This document shows, piece after piece, positions 8,848 to 17,424 of a stretch of 64,000 nt of DNA. Every line of letters starts with the position of its first letter. Positions within the stretch are counted from its first letter, which is position 1. The translations under genes and the position numbers were made by a program. The DNA lies in contig SCPD01000013.1 in NCBI GenBank assembly GCA_005502925.1, forward strand, positions 124,001 to 188,000, in the 5' to 3' direction. The stretch comes from Rhizobiales bacterium Y(2018) (GTDB lineage: Bacteria; Pseudomonadota; Alphaproteobacteria; Rhizobiales; Aestuariivirgaceae). The notes under the pieces were generated by a model, which had not been told where the DNA came from, ran no database searches, and worked only from the letters and a program-made list of their open reading frames with translations.

Positions 8848-9435
8848 GTCGGGGCCTCGGTCAGGCGGCGGCGGATACAGGCGGTTTACAGGCGGATACA
8901 GGGAATTACAGGGAAATTTCGCGAAATTTCTTTGTCGGTCCAGATTTTTCAACGGGTTAGCGCGGCCGTAGGCTCAACCAGCAGGGAATTTCGTCCACTC
9001 AGAGTGCTCGCGCATGGCTATGTGCTCCTGCGGGCATGTCGGCACCGTGAAGTGTTTTTAACCTGCAATAGAACGCCACCGCCCAAATAGGGAAGAGGTG
9101 TGGGACGGTCGAGAGGCCGGGCTTCCGCTTCACCCCGTTTCCTGCTACAGCGCCGCGCCTTGAGAGCAGTGGCGCATCAGAGGTTTCGTTTTGCCGTCGT
9201 AAGGACCGGTCTCATCTGGTTTCACCCTTCAGCCTGGATGGCTAAGCCGTCCGGGGCTGCAATTGTTCACGGGTGGCGGCTTGGGACCGGTCTGGCTTTG
9301 TCAGAATGCGCCGGGGCCATGTCTGCCCCGTTGTCTCGAGCTCTCATCTTTCCTTAGCAACCGCCACACCGCGCCCGCGAAGGGCATCTCACGCTGCCGT
9401 CCTGGTGAACTTCCTTTTCGGAAGTCCAAGACGAC
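8848..9435. other. 588-bp intergenic region with short direct repeats and an 18-bp palindrome
   Basis: The left part holds tandem imperfect copies of GGCGGATACAGG / GGCGGTTTACAGG (about 8867-8911). The perfect palindrome GAAATTTCGCGAAATTTC follows at 8913-8930. The rest shows no convincing ORF; several frames are open but lack ribosome binding sites and family resemblance. The right end should contain the promoter of the DUF1062 gene, but no consensus stands out. Confidence 0.5.
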
Positions 9436-10014
9436 ATGTGCAATTCTACCGTGGTCCGGTGGACCATCACGCCGCTTATTCCTCCCAGGCCCTGGATCGC
9501 CTGTGGCGGCTGCGGAACCCTCAAGCCCTTCCAGTCGAGCGGCAAGGTCAGGCTCAACGCCAATGGCAAACGGCTCGATGCCTGGCTCATCTATAAATGC
9601 ATCGATTGCGCCCGAAGCTGGAACCGGCCGCTGTTCGAGCGCCGGACGCTGAACGAGATCGATCCGGCGGTGCTGGAGGCGGCGCATTTCAGCACGCCGG
9701 ACTGGGTGCGGGCGCAGGAGTTCGATATCGACGGCCTGCGCCGGCACGCCCAACGTGTCGACGAGTTCGGCGAGGCCGATATCGATAAGCGGGATGTCGG
9801 CGAAGGTGCGATGCCGGGCCAGATCGTCATCAAGCTAGATGTCACCCTGCCGACCAGCCTCAGGCTCGACCGGCTTCTCGCTGGCGAGCTGGGGCTGTCA
9901 CGCTCGAAGCTGCAGTCTTTGCATGAGGAGGGGCGGCTGGTGATCGAGCCCGACCGTAAGGATGTTCTGCGGCGGCGGGTCAGGAGCGGGATGCAGGTGA
10001 GGCTGATGCGTTAG
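9436..10014 (+). CDS. DUF1062 zinc-ribbon protein with S4-like C-terminus
   Basis: 192 residues matching the DUF1062 family by its opening (VRWTITPLIPPRPWIACGGC) and the segment RLDAWLIYKCIDCARSWNRP. Cys23/Cys26 and Cys55/Cys58 form two CxxC knuckles that should bind zinc. Residues 142-190 (LRLDRLLAGELGLSRSKLQS, then GRLVI and RRRVRSGMQVRL) resemble an S4 RNA-binding fold, as found in pseudouridine synthases and RpsD. That would suggest an RNA-binding or translation-linked role (inference). It is followed by palindromic repeat B1 and convergent genes. Confidence 0.82.
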   Translation: MCNSTVVRWTITPLIPPRPWIACGGCGTLKPFQSSGKVRLNANGKRLDAWLIYKCIDCARSWNRPLFERRTLNEIDPAVLEAAHFSTPDWVRAQEFDIDGLRRHAQRVDEFGEADIDKRDVGEGAMPGQIVIKLDVTLPTSLRLDRLLAGELGLSRSKLQSLHEEGRLVIEPDRKDVLRRRVRSGMQVRLMR

Positions 10015-10027
10015 GACGAGATAGTTT

Positions 10028-10142
10028 CCTCACCCTGAGGTGCCCGGCGAAGCCGGGCCTCGAAGGGCATGTTTCAGCACTCTCGCTCTATGCTGATGGA
10101 TGCATCGAGGGCCGCTTCGCGGCCACCTCAGCATGAGGGGTG
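10028..10142. repeat. Palindromic intergenic element, family B copy 1
   Basis: Begins CCTCACCCTGAGGTGCCCGG, contains the hairpin GCCCGGCGAAGCCGGGC, and ends CACCTCAGCATGAGGGG. Its ends are imperfect inverted repeats. A second copy of the same composition lies at 60878-60991. Both are intergenic, about 113 bp, and vary in the middle, as expected for a rhizobial BIME-like element. Confidence 0.8.
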
Positions 10143-10160
10143 TTGGGAGGGGGCGTGTTC

Positions 10161-10724
10161 TTAAGGCAGCTCGACCGTGACATTCGGCCAGCGCTCGTGC
10201 CATTTCTTTTCCGCGATGCGCGCCGTGTAGGCCGCTTTGCGGACGCGGCCGCGTGGCGTGGGGCGGATAGCCATCGCGAACAAATCTTCGAGCCCATAAG
10301 GCGCGATGATCTCGAAACGGTCTTCCGCATCGATCCGCACCGCGACACAGGTCGGTGTCTCGAGCCAGAAGCGCAGCGCATCGGCGGTCGAGCCATAGGG
10401 AGCGTCGCCATTGCGGATATGCATGCGCGCCTGGTTGCGCACGCTCCAGGGCAGGGAAGGTTCTATTTCCCGCAGCCGTTTTTCGATTTCTGCTTCGCGC
10501 TCGGTGCGCCGATCAGCGGTGTCGAAATACAAGACGTCGATGTCGTCGACGGCGGAAGCGACCGTGAAGTCCGAAAGCGCATCCCAAACGGCCGCGCGGA
10601 TAAAGCCGGCGCCGATGGCGCAGTCCGGCAAGTCGAGCGAGCGCAGGATGGCGAGGGCCCGCATGCGCAACGGCGCTTGCCGGAGGATCATCTCCAGGCG
10701 TTGACGGAGATCACCTTCGGGCAC
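10161..10724 (-). CDS. Nucleotidyltransferase family protein (NTP_transf_6 type)
   Basis: 187 residues, resembling PF06042 proteins. It starts with a helical DLRQRLEMILRQAPLRMRAL, then the strand LPDCAIGAGFIRAAVWD and the carboxylate motif VDDIDVLYFD (degenerate metal site of the pol-beta fold). A C-terminal PNVTVELP tail completes the family pattern. The biochemical substrate of this family is unknown. GTG 10724 is the first start after the upstream kinase's stop; ATG 10691 is an alternative. It lies 5 bases after the PAS kinase, so they are probably cotranscribed. Confidence 0.82.
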   Translation of the reverse strand: MPEGDLRQRLEMILRQAPLRMRALAILRSLDLPDCAIGAGFIRAAVWDALSDFTVASAVDDIDVLYFDTADRRTEREAEIEKRLREIEPSLPWSVRNQARMHIRNGDAPYGSTADALRFWLETPTCVAVRIDAEDRFEIIAPYGLEDLFAMAIRPTPRGRVRKAAYTARIAEKKWHERWPNVTVELP

Positions 10725-10729
10725 GGGAG

Positions 10730-13087
10730 CTAGGCAGCGGCGGAGTGGGCGGGCTTCGCCGCGGCGGCCGGCAGGCGGACGGTGACGGTGGTGCCCTTGC
10801 CGGCTTCGCTGTCGATCGAGAGCGAGCCGCCATGCAGCTCGACCAGCGACTTGGAGATGGCGAGGCCGAGGCCGGAGCCGCCTTTGGTCTTGGTGAACTG
10901 GTTCTCGACCTGCTCGAAGGGCCGGCCGAGCTTCTCGATGTCCTTGGGCGGGATGCCGATGCCGGTATCGGCGATCGAGATCACCGCATTCTCGCCTTCG
11001 AGCCGCGCGGTCAGCGTCACGCGCCCACCTTCCGGCGTGAACTTCACCGCATTGGCGGTGAGGTTGATGAGGATCTGCTTGACGGCGCGGGTGTCGACAT
11101 TGGCCTTGAGCTTCTTCGGCGCCTTGCACAGGATCTCGACCTTGCTCTCCTGGGCGCGCGCCTCGACGAGCCGCAGCGTCTCATGGACGATCTCGGAGAG
11201 ATCGACCGCCTGCAATTCGAGCTTGAGGCGGCCGGCCTCGATCTTCGACATGTCGAGAATGTCCGAGATGACGTCGAGCAGGAACTGGCCGCTCTTATGG
11301 ATGTCGCGGGCATATTCGATGTATTTGCCGGCACCGACGGGACCGAACATCTGGTTCTCCATCACCTGGCTGAAGCCGATGATGGCGTTGAGCGGCGTCC
11401 TGAGCTCATGGCTCATATTGGCGAGGAATTCCGACTTGGAGCGGCTGGCGGCCTCGGCCCTGGTCTTCTCACGCGAATATTTATCGGCGAGGTCGGCGAG
11501 GCGCTGCGACTGCTGCTCGGCGAGGAGGCGTTCCTTCTGCAGGTCGCGCACCGTCATCATCAATTCACGCTCGGAAAGGAGGAGCCGCTCCTCCTGCTGC
11601 TTGAGCGGGGTGATGTCGGTGCCGACCGAAACGAAGCCGCCATCCTTGGTGCGCCGCTCGTTGATCTGCAGCCAGCGGCCGTCGCCGAGCTGCACTTCGA
11701 AAGTGTTGCCTTCGCTCGTGTCGCGGCTGTGGATCGGCATGCGCTGGCGAACCGCCGGCTCCTTGGCGGTCTTGGCGACGAGCTCATAGGGCGTGCCCGG
11801 CTGGCAGACGCTGGCGGGCAGGGAATGGAACTGCTGGTATTTGGTATTGCACAGGACGAGGCGGTTCTCGGAGTCCCACAGGACGAAGGCTTCCGAGATG
11901 TTCTCGATGGCGTCCTTGAGACGGAGCTCGGCTTCCTGGTTGAGCCGGTCGGCGAGCTTCTGCGCGGTGATGTCGATGACGATGCCGACGAGATGCGGCG
12001 ATTCTTCTTCCGGCGCATGCGACAGCTCGGCGCGGGCCCGGAGCCACACCCAGTTGCCGTCGACATGGCGCATGCGGAATTCGTGATCGAAGACGGTTTT
12101 CTGGCCGGTGAGCAGGGCTTCGACGACTTCCTCGAGCTGTGCGTCCTCGGGGTGGATACGCTCGGCGACATCGCCGAAATTGAGGAACTCGCCGGTCTCC
12201 TCGAGGCCCAGAATGTCATACATGGATTTCGACCAGAAGATCCGGCCGCGCGAGATGTCCCAGTCCCACAGGCCGCAATGGCCGCGGTCGAGCGCCTTGT
12301 CGAGCCGCTCGGTGGCGACGGTGAGCGTGCGGTCGGCTTCCGACGCCTTGGCCGCCTGCCAGTGGAAGGCGCCGCCCAGCATCATGAGGACGAGGAAGGT
12401 GACGGCGAACAACACGCTCACCTGCATCACGCTGTCCTTCCAGGCGCGCATGACGTCGGCGCGCTTCTGGATGACGAGCAGGCTGCCGGGCAGGGGCGCC
12501 AGATCGCTCATGCCGACATAGGCTTCCTCGCCGGTGGCGAGCTGGAGGCGCGCCATTTCGGTGTCGTTGATATTGATTTCGGTGATGAAACGATTGGAGA
12601 GCACATCGCCGATCGTCTGGCCGGCGATCGAGGCGTCCGACAGCGAGCTGACGGTGATGACGCCCGCCGCATTCACATAAGCGAAGATGCGGCCCTCGCG
12701 CTGCGCTTCCGGCAGCAGGGCGGCATCGAGCTCTTCCTGGGTGAAGGGTTTCGGCGTGTAGCCCGACTGGAGCTGGGTGCGCGCCGCCTGTTTGATGTGC
12801 TGGGCGGCGGCGGTGGCATAAAGCAGGGTTTGGCGGTTCTGCTCGGCGAGGTGGGTCGTCCGGCTCTGCGTCAGCTGCAGGAAGAGGGCGAGCGCCAGGG
12901 TAACGAGGAAGAGCGAGACGAGGACGGTGATGAGAATGCGGAGCGAGCGTTCACCAATGGTAACCCGGGCCCAGCCGGGCAAGGGCAGGCGGAGCACCCG
13001 CTCCTTGAAGAAAAGTCCGCCCAATTGTGCTCTGCTGCTCAACTTATCGCCCCCTGCGTGGCGCACATTCAACGGGAATCCCAGCAC
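10730..13087 (-). CDS. PAS-domain sensor histidine kinase (PleC/DivJ-like core)
   Basis: 785 residues. TM1 is near residues 46-70 (ILITVLVSLFLVTLALALFL) and TM2 near 228-248, flanking an extracytoplasmic sensor. The first PAS is near 270-390 (LWDWDISRGRIFWSKSMYDI), with a PAC segment HVDGNWVWLRARAE. A second PAS is near 400-500 (LWDSENRLVLCNTKYQQFHS), followed by a coiled linker. HisKA follows, with His560 in FLANMSHELRTPLNAIIGFS, a signature shared with PleC-type kinases. The HATPase motifs are NLTANAVKFTPEGG, DTGIGIPP and GSGLGLAIS. No receiver domain is fused and no regulator lies nearby. GTG 13087 is the longest start; several downstream GTG codons are possible. Confidence 0.9.
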   Translation of the reverse strand: MLGFPLNVRHAGGDKLSSRAQLGGLFFKERVLRLPLPGWARVTIGERSLRILITVLVSLFLVTLALALFLQLTQSRTTHLAEQNRQTLLYATAAAQHIKQAARTQLQSGYTPKPFTQEELDAALLPEAQREGRIFAYVNAAGVITVSSLSDASIAGQTIGDVLSNRFITEININDTEMARLQLATGEEAYVGMSDLAPLPGSLLVIQKRADVMRAWKDSVMQVSVLFAVTFLVLMMLGGAFHWQAAKASEADRTLTVATERLDKALDRGHCGLWDWDISRGRIFWSKSMYDILGLEETGEFLNFGDVAERIHPEDAQLEEVVEALLTGQKTVFDHEFRMRHVDGNWVWLRARAELSHAPEEESPHLVGIVIDITAQKLADRLNQEAELRLKDAIENISEAFVLWDSENRLVLCNTKYQQFHSLPASVCQPGTPYELVAKTAKEPAVRQRMPIHSRDTSEGNTFEVQLGDGRWLQINERRTKDGGFVSVGTDITPLKQQEERLLLSERELMMTVRDLQKERLLAEQQSQRLADLADKYSREKTRAEAASRSKSEFLANMSHELRTPLNAIIGFSQVMENQMFGPVGAGKYIEYARDIHKSGQFLLDVISDILDMSKIEAGRLKLELQAVDLSEIVHETLRLVEARAQESKVEILCKAPKKLKANVDTRAVKQILINLTANAVKFTPEGGRVTLTARLEGENAVISIADTGIGIPPKDIEKLGRPFEQVENQFTKTKGGSGLGLAISKSLVELHGGSLSIDSEAGKGTTVTVRLPAAAAKPAHSAAA

Positions 13088-13557
13088 CCCCTAAACAACC
13101 AACAACCTCACGAATCACCGCCTATTGATTCGCATGTGCAATGATTTGTCCAGCCGGAAACCGGGCCTCCCATCATGCAGGGGGAAGGAGCGTTTTTAGG
13201 GCGGTTTTCGAGCCGCCAGGTGGCTGACCGGGAGTCATTTGGGCAGGATTTGCGCAGACCGATCCGGAATGGAATGTCAACTCTTGTGGGCCCTTAAGAG
13301 GCGGCAGGTGAGCAGGGAGTCTTGGAAGTGAAGTGTTAGGGCGCTCTCAATTGTTTTCCCTCTCCGGCGCGCAGCGTGGGGAAAAGGTGTCCGACAGGCG
13401 GCTAAGAGCTCTTTGATGAGGGCGATTGAAGGCGCCTCACGCAAACATCCTATTTATTGTCAGGCTCAATAAGCCCAATCGCATTTGACTGTCTAATAGA
13501 AGATTGGGTCTGAAACTATATTCGGGTCGGTCAGCAATATCGAAGGCAGACACGACC
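13088..13557. other. 470-bp divergent intergenic region
   Basis: Separates the minus-strand PAS kinase from the plus-strand hydrolase cluster, so it should hold both promoters. It contains a GGGCGGTTTTCGAGCCGCC hairpin near 13199-13217. A REP-like stretch (TTTTCCCTCTCC ... GGGGAAAAGG) lies near 13353-13388. No ORF with a ribosome binding site was found. Base composition becomes less GC-rich from about 13430. Confidence 0.45.
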
Positions 13558-14649
13558 TTGACATTTGACAGGCATCTCAAGCACGCAGCACCCTCGTTGT
13601 TACTCGCCGCGAGCATCGTTGCGTCCACCGTGGCGATGGCCCAGCAAACGATTGGGCAGGAGCCTTTGATCATCCAGGAGCAGGGTAGTTTCGCTGTCGG
13701 CGGGACGGTGGTGAGCAGTCCCGGAATCTACAATAACAATAAGCCGACCGCCGAAGGGCAGAGTCTCCACGGAGACCATCTCTATGCCTTTTATCAAGTC
13801 CCGCAGAATCCAAAGTCATTGCCTGTCGTCATGCTGCACGGCGCGTTCCAGTCGGCGCGTAGCTGGGAGACGACGTCGGACGGGCGGGAGGGCTTCCAGA
13901 ACATCTTTCTGCGCCGCGGCTTCCCGGTCTATCTCGTCGATCAGCCGCGTCGTGGCCGGGCCGGCAACAGTACCGTAGCCGCGACGATCGATCCCGTGCC
14001 CAATGATCAGCTATTCTTCGACCAGTTCAGGATCGGCACATGGCCGGAGTACTTCGACGGCGTGCAGTTCGACCGCAATCCGGAAACGCTGAATCAGTTC
14101 TTTCGCTCCGTAACGCCCAATACCGGACCTTACGATGCCGGCATCATTTCCAGCGCGATGGCTGCGCTCTTCGAGAAGACAGGTCCCGGCATCCTGTTCA
14201 CACATTCGCAGGCTGGCGGGCCGGGCTGGCTGACAGCCATCAAGAGCGAGAACGTCAAGGCAATCGTTTCATTCGAGCCGGGCAGCGGCTTCGTCTTCCC
14301 AGAGGGTGAGCTTCCCCAGGAGATGCCGAGCGCGGCCGGCACGTTGAAGCCCGAGGCGGTGCCGACGGCAGACTTTCAGAAGCTCACCCGTATCCCGGTC
14401 GTCATCTATTACGGTGACAATATTCCCGCCAAACCGACCGAACGCCGGGGCGAAGACAATTGGCGCGTGCGGCTGGCCATGGCGAAGCTATGGGTCGAGG
14501 CGATCAACAAGCACGGCGGCGATGCCCAGCTGGCGCATCTTCCCGAGATCGGCATTCGCGGCAATACCCACTTTCCCTTCTCGGACCTCAACAATGTCGA
14601 GATCGCGGATCAGGTGTCGAAGTTCCTCGCCGAAAAGAAACTCGAGTAA
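13558..14649 (+). CDS. Exported alpha/beta-hydrolase (esterase-like)
   Basis: About 363 residues from TTG 13558. That start gives a clean Sec signal (basic TFDRHLKH, hydrophobic LLLAASIVASTVA, cleavage at AMA-QQ). TTG 13504 would add 18 residues. The mature part has the oxyanion/His-Gly segment VVMLHGAFQSARSW, a DQPRRGRAG turn and the nucleophile elbow THSQAGG with Ser217. A likely catalytic His is in RGNTHFPFSD near the C-terminus. Substrate unknown. It opens a run of six exported or membrane proteins on one strand. Neither start has a strong Shine-Dalgarno sequence, and codon usage looks less GC-biased than the core genes. Confidence 0.82.
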   Translation: MTFDRHLKHAAPSLLLAASIVASTVAMAQQTIGQEPLIIQEQGSFAVGGTVVSSPGIYNNNKPTAEGQSLHGDHLYAFYQVPQNPKSLPVVMLHGAFQSARSWETTSDGREGFQNIFLRRGFPVYLVDQPRRGRAGNSTVAATIDPVPNDQLFFDQFRIGTWPEYFDGVQFDRNPETLNQFFRSVTPNTGPYDAGIISSAMAALFEKTGPGILFTHSQAGGPGWLTAIKSENVKAIVSFEPGSGFVFPEGELPQEMPSAAGTLKPEAVPTADFQKLTRIPVVIYYGDNIPAKPTERRGEDNWRVRLAMAKLWVEAINKHGGDAQLAHLPEIGIRGNTHFPFSDLNNVEIADQVSKFLAEKKLE

Positions 14650-14716
14650 CCCGCCGGCGGGGCCTCTCGCGAAGGCCTGCGAACCGTCATTCGCAAGGAA
14701 GAGAAAGGAGACCGAA

Positions 14717-15829
14717 ATGACCAACGAAGTCATCGACAAAGGACGGCGCGAGTTCCTCGGAGCCTCCGCGCTTGTCTTCTCGGGTGTACTGTTAGGAGTT
14801 CCAGCAATGACCAGTGCCGCCGCTGTCGCAGCCGACTACAAGCAGAATCCCTTTACGCTGGTATATGCCGGCGCGATCACGAGAAACGAGCCGGGCAAGG
14901 TCAATATCCACCCGGTCAAGTACAAGCTCCACGGCCTGGATATCGTCGCTAACGTCTACACGCCGGCGAACTACGATCCGAGCCAGAAATATCCTGCGAT
15001 CGTCGTCGCGCACCCGAATGGCGGGATAAAGGAACAGGTCGCGGGCCTGTATGCCCAGCATCTGGCGGAACAGGGCTACATCACGATTACCGCGGACGCT
15101 GCGTATCAAGGCGGCAGCGGTGGCGCGCCGCGGAGCGTGGACAAGCCCGCCTTCCGTATCGAGGATATCCACGGCATGGCCGACTTCATCACCCGCTATC
15201 CGGGCGTCGATGCCGCGCGTCTGGGCCTGCTCGGCATCTGCGGTGGCGGCGGATACGCGCTGGCCGCGGCGAAAGCCGACAAGCGCTTCAAGTCGATCGC
15301 GACGCTGAGCATGTTCAACTCGGGTCGGGTTCGCCGCAATGGCTTCGCGGATTCGCAACAGGGCACGATTCAGGAGCGCTTGCGGCAGGTTTCGGCCGCC
15401 CGCGCCCAGGAAATGGCCGGCGGCGAAATTCTCTATGCGGGTGATGCCAATCTGACCGATGAGCAGATCGCCGCACTGCCGTTCGAGATGTATCGACAGG
15501 GGTACGAGTATTACTGGAAGACGCACGCGCACCCCAACTCGACCTTCAAATACACCATGAGCAGCCTGCTGGACCTGATGCGTTGGGATGCCACCGATCA
15601 GATCGAACTGATCGATCAGCCGCTGCTGATGATAGCGGGCAGCAAAGCCGACAGCCTGTACATGACCGAGGAGGCCTTCCCCAAGGCAACCGGGACGAAG
15701 GACAAGGAGCTGTTCAGGATCGAGGGCGCAACTCATATCGAAACCTACTGGGTTCCTGAATATGTGGATGCCGCGATGGGCAAGCTCACACCGTTTTACG
15801 CCCGGACGCTTGTTTTCGACCGCTCATAG
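14717..15829 (+). CDS. Tat-exported dienelactone-hydrolase-like alpha/beta hydrolase
   Basis: 370 residues, preceded by AAAGGAG at 14704-14710. The N-terminus has a twin-arginine signal (GRREFLGASAL with Arg10-Arg11), implying folded export to the periplasm. The hydrolase domain shows PAIVVAHPNGG and then GLLGICGGGGYALA. The nucleophile is Cys175, not Ser, as in dienelactone hydrolase. A catalytic Asp is plausible in MIAGSKADSLYM, and His in RIEGATHIETY. Related proteins are usually labelled alpha/beta hydrolase or dienelactone hydrolase; the true substrate is unknown. It lies 67 bases after another exported hydrolase. Confidence 0.85.
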   Translation: MTNEVIDKGRREFLGASALVFSGVLLGVPAMTSAAAVAADYKQNPFTLVYAGAITRNEPGKVNIHPVKYKLHGLDIVANVYTPANYDPSQKYPAIVVAHPNGGIKEQVAGLYAQHLAEQGYITITADAAYQGGSGGAPRSVDKPAFRIEDIHGMADFITRYPGVDAARLGLLGICGGGGYALAAAKADKRFKSIATLSMFNSGRVRRNGFADSQQGTIQERLRQVSAARAQEMAGGEILYAGDANLTDEQIAALPFEMYRQGYEYYWKTHAHPNSTFKYTMSSLLDLMRWDATDQIELIDQPLLMIAGSKADSLYMTEEAFPKATGTKDKELFRIEGATHIETYWVPEYVDAAMGKLTPFYARTLVFDRS

Positions 15830-15865
15830 CCCGTCGACCCCACATCTTTCCCGATGGAGTATCCC

Positions 15866-16285
15866 ATGAAAGTCTTCAGCAATATGTCGCTCCTGGTTCT
15901 GATGTTGGGCACCATGGCGGTCCCCGCCTCTGCCCAGGATCAGACACCCGCCGCGTCCGATGCGACGGCAACGCAGCAGCAATCGCGTGCGCAGCAACTG
16001 ATGGGCGCCATCGCGCCGAAGCTCGCGGACCTGACGGACGATGTGCTCTACGCCGATATCTGGGAGCGGCCGCAACTCTCCAAGCGTGACCGCAGCCTCG
16101 TGACGGTGGCAGCCCTTATTGCGCTCAACCGGCCAGACCAGCTTCGCTCTCATCTCAATCTGGCCCGCCAGAACGGCGTGACGGAGGAGGAACTGGTCGA
16201 GACCATCACCCACATGGCCTTCTATTCGGGCTGGCCCAACGCGGTGTCGGCCGTCGCGGTCGCCAAGGACGTCTTCAAGAGATGA
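15866..16285 (+). CDS. Exported carboxymuconolactone-decarboxylase-family protein
   Basis: 139 residues. ATG 15866 is chosen over 15854 because GGAG at 15856-15859 is then well placed and the leader is an ideal Sec signal (SLLVLMLGTMAVPASAQ). The mature domain carries the CMD fold: LSKRDRSLVTVAALIALNRP, LRSHLNLARQNGVTEEELVE and MAFYSGWPNAVSAV. It lacks the CxxC of AhpD peroxidases and so resembles the gamma-carboxymuconolactone decarboxylase branch. Periplasmic location is unusual for that enzyme but recurs in this type of hydrolase/cupin cluster. Function not established. Confidence 0.85.
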   Translation: MKVFSNMSLLVLMLGTMAVPASAQDQTPAASDATATQQQSRAQQLMGAIAPKLADLTDDVLYADIWERPQLSKRDRSLVTVAALIALNRPDQLRSHLNLARQNGVTEEELVETITHMAFYSGWPNAVSAVAVAKDVFKR

Positions 16286-16289
16286 CGTT

Positions 16290-16392
16290 AGAGCGCCGGG
16301 CGTTCCGCTGGAATCGCCGCGGCGCTCTATCTCTTTGTTTTTACGCATCGGTATGCCCGAAAACCGCACGCACTTTTCGGGCCGATGCTCTA
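16290..16392. repeat. Rhizobial-type intergenic repeat with two stems
   Basis: AGAGCGCC (16290-16297) pairs with GGCGCTCT (16321-16328). CCCGAAAA (16356-16363) pairs with TTTTCGGG (16374-16381). The element ends with GATGCTCTAG. It lies between the CMD-like gene and the cupin gene, so the operon is interrupted by a structured element that might reduce or stabilise readthrough. Confidence 0.6.
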
Positions 16393-16425
16393 GCGCGTCA
16401 AACAGCGAAACGACAAAGGAACGCA

Positions 16426-16896
16426 ATGAACCTCGCCGCCATGACAATCGCCTCACTTGTTTTCGCCGCTTCGATGGCTTCTGCTCAGTCCGACCAGGCG
16501 ATCACGGTGACGCGCGCCGGTTCGCAGCCGTCCACTTCAGGTGCGGCCGAGAATTTCACCGGGTCCGTTCGTGTCGACGCGCGCTTCAAGGGAAGCGGGG
16601 AGGCTCGCATAAGCGGTGGCACCGTCACCTTCGAGCCGGGAGCGCGGACCGCATGGCATAGCCATCCGCTCGGTCAGACGCTGATCGTCACGGCGGGTGT
16701 CGGCCGCGTACAGCATTGGGATGGTCCCGCTCAGGAGATACGGCCCGGCGACATCGTCTGGATCCCGCCCGGCGTGAAGCATTGGCATGGCGCGAGCGCC
16801 ACAATAGGGATGAGCCATATCGCTATCGCCGAAGCGCCCGACGGTAAGGCCGTCGAATGGATGGAGCAGGTTTCGGCCGAGCAGTACCGGCATTGA
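16426..16896 (+). CDS. Exported small cupin-domain protein
   Basis: 156 residues from ATG 16426, which has AAAGGA at 16415-16420. The leader [19 protein letters not shown] is a Sec signal. The cupin barrel is complete: motif 1 is [13 protein letters not shown] (metal ligands His78, His80 and Gln84) and motif 2 is [17 protein letters not shown] (His119). It matches single-domain cupins often found beside carboxymuconolactone-decarboxylase-like proteins. It may bind a divalent metal and act as a small isomerase or dioxygenase, but the reaction is unknown. Periplasmic location is inferred from the signal. Confidence 0.85.
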   Translation: MNLAAMTIASLVFAASMASAQSDQAITVTRAGSQPSTSGAAENFTGSVRVDARFKGSGEARISGGTVTFEPGARTAWHSHPLGQTLIVTAGVGRVQHWDGPAQEIRPGDIVWIPPGVKHWHGASATIGMSHIAIAEAPDGKAVEWMEQVSAEQYRH

Positions 16897-16930
16897 GGCA
16901 TCTCCCCCAGAACTCAGATCGAGCATTTTC

Positions 16931-17413
16931 ATGAGTAAGTTTGCCTATCTTCTTGTGTCGGGTGCCTTGGCAGCCTGCGCCGCTTCCGTTGCCGGTTGGC
17001 AGGTCCATGCGGAAGCCAACCGCGTTCAGTTTCCCGACCTCGATGCGCTGGTGCACTACACGACGGTCAGGCGTGGCGATGTGACGGAACACATCATGAC
17101 CACGCCTGCGGCCATGGCGGCCGTGAAGAACGGCCGCCCGATCCCGGCCGGCACGCATTTCGTGCTGGCCGATCATCGTGACGGGAAACTCTATCGGTAC
17201 TTCGTCATGGAGAAAGGCGAGGGGTTCGGCGCGGAGTATGACGAGGCCCGCCGCACTGCCGACTGGCAGTTCCAATGGTTCTGGCCGGACAAGTCGATCA
17301 ACATCGACGAGAACACGGCGCGTTGCCAGTCGTGTCATCGCGGCCAGGAGGACAGCGATTATCTCTATACCGCCTATCGCATTCCCCGCTTCGACGGCAC
17401 GCCGGTCGAGTAA
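16931..17413 (+). CDS. Cytochrome P460-family haem protein
   Basis: 160 residues. An N-terminal signal or anchor (FAYLLVSGALAACAASVAGW) is followed by a P460 beta-fold (RRGDVTEHIMTTPAAMAAVK, GTHFVLADHRDGKLYRYFVM). The single haem-c motif CQSCH is at Cys132-His136 near the C-terminus. P460 proteins are periplasmic c-haem enzymes, some of which oxidise hydroxylamine or handle nitric oxide. The Lys cross-link that defines true P460 cannot be verified from sequence alone. It begins 34 bases after the cupin gene and is followed by a membrane protein with conserved histidines. Confidence 0.8.
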   Translation: MSKFAYLLVSGALAACAASVAGWQVHAEANRVQFPDLDALVHYTTVRRGDVTEHIMTTPAAMAAVKNGRPIPAGTHFVLADHRDGKLYRYFVMEKGEGFGAEYDEARRTADWQFQWFWPDKSINIDENTARCQSCHRGQEDSDYLYTAYRIPRFDGTPVE

Positions 17414-17424
17414 GCCCGGAGGCC

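Noticed and set aside
9100-9652. Several short plus-strand open frames upstream of the DUF1062 gene
   Set aside because: They overlap each other in different frames, have no family resemblance and lack ribosome binding sites.
10745-13144. 799-codon frame antisense to the PAS histidine kinase
   Set aside because: Composition is typical of reversed GC-rich coding DNA; the kinase on the other strand is unmistakable.
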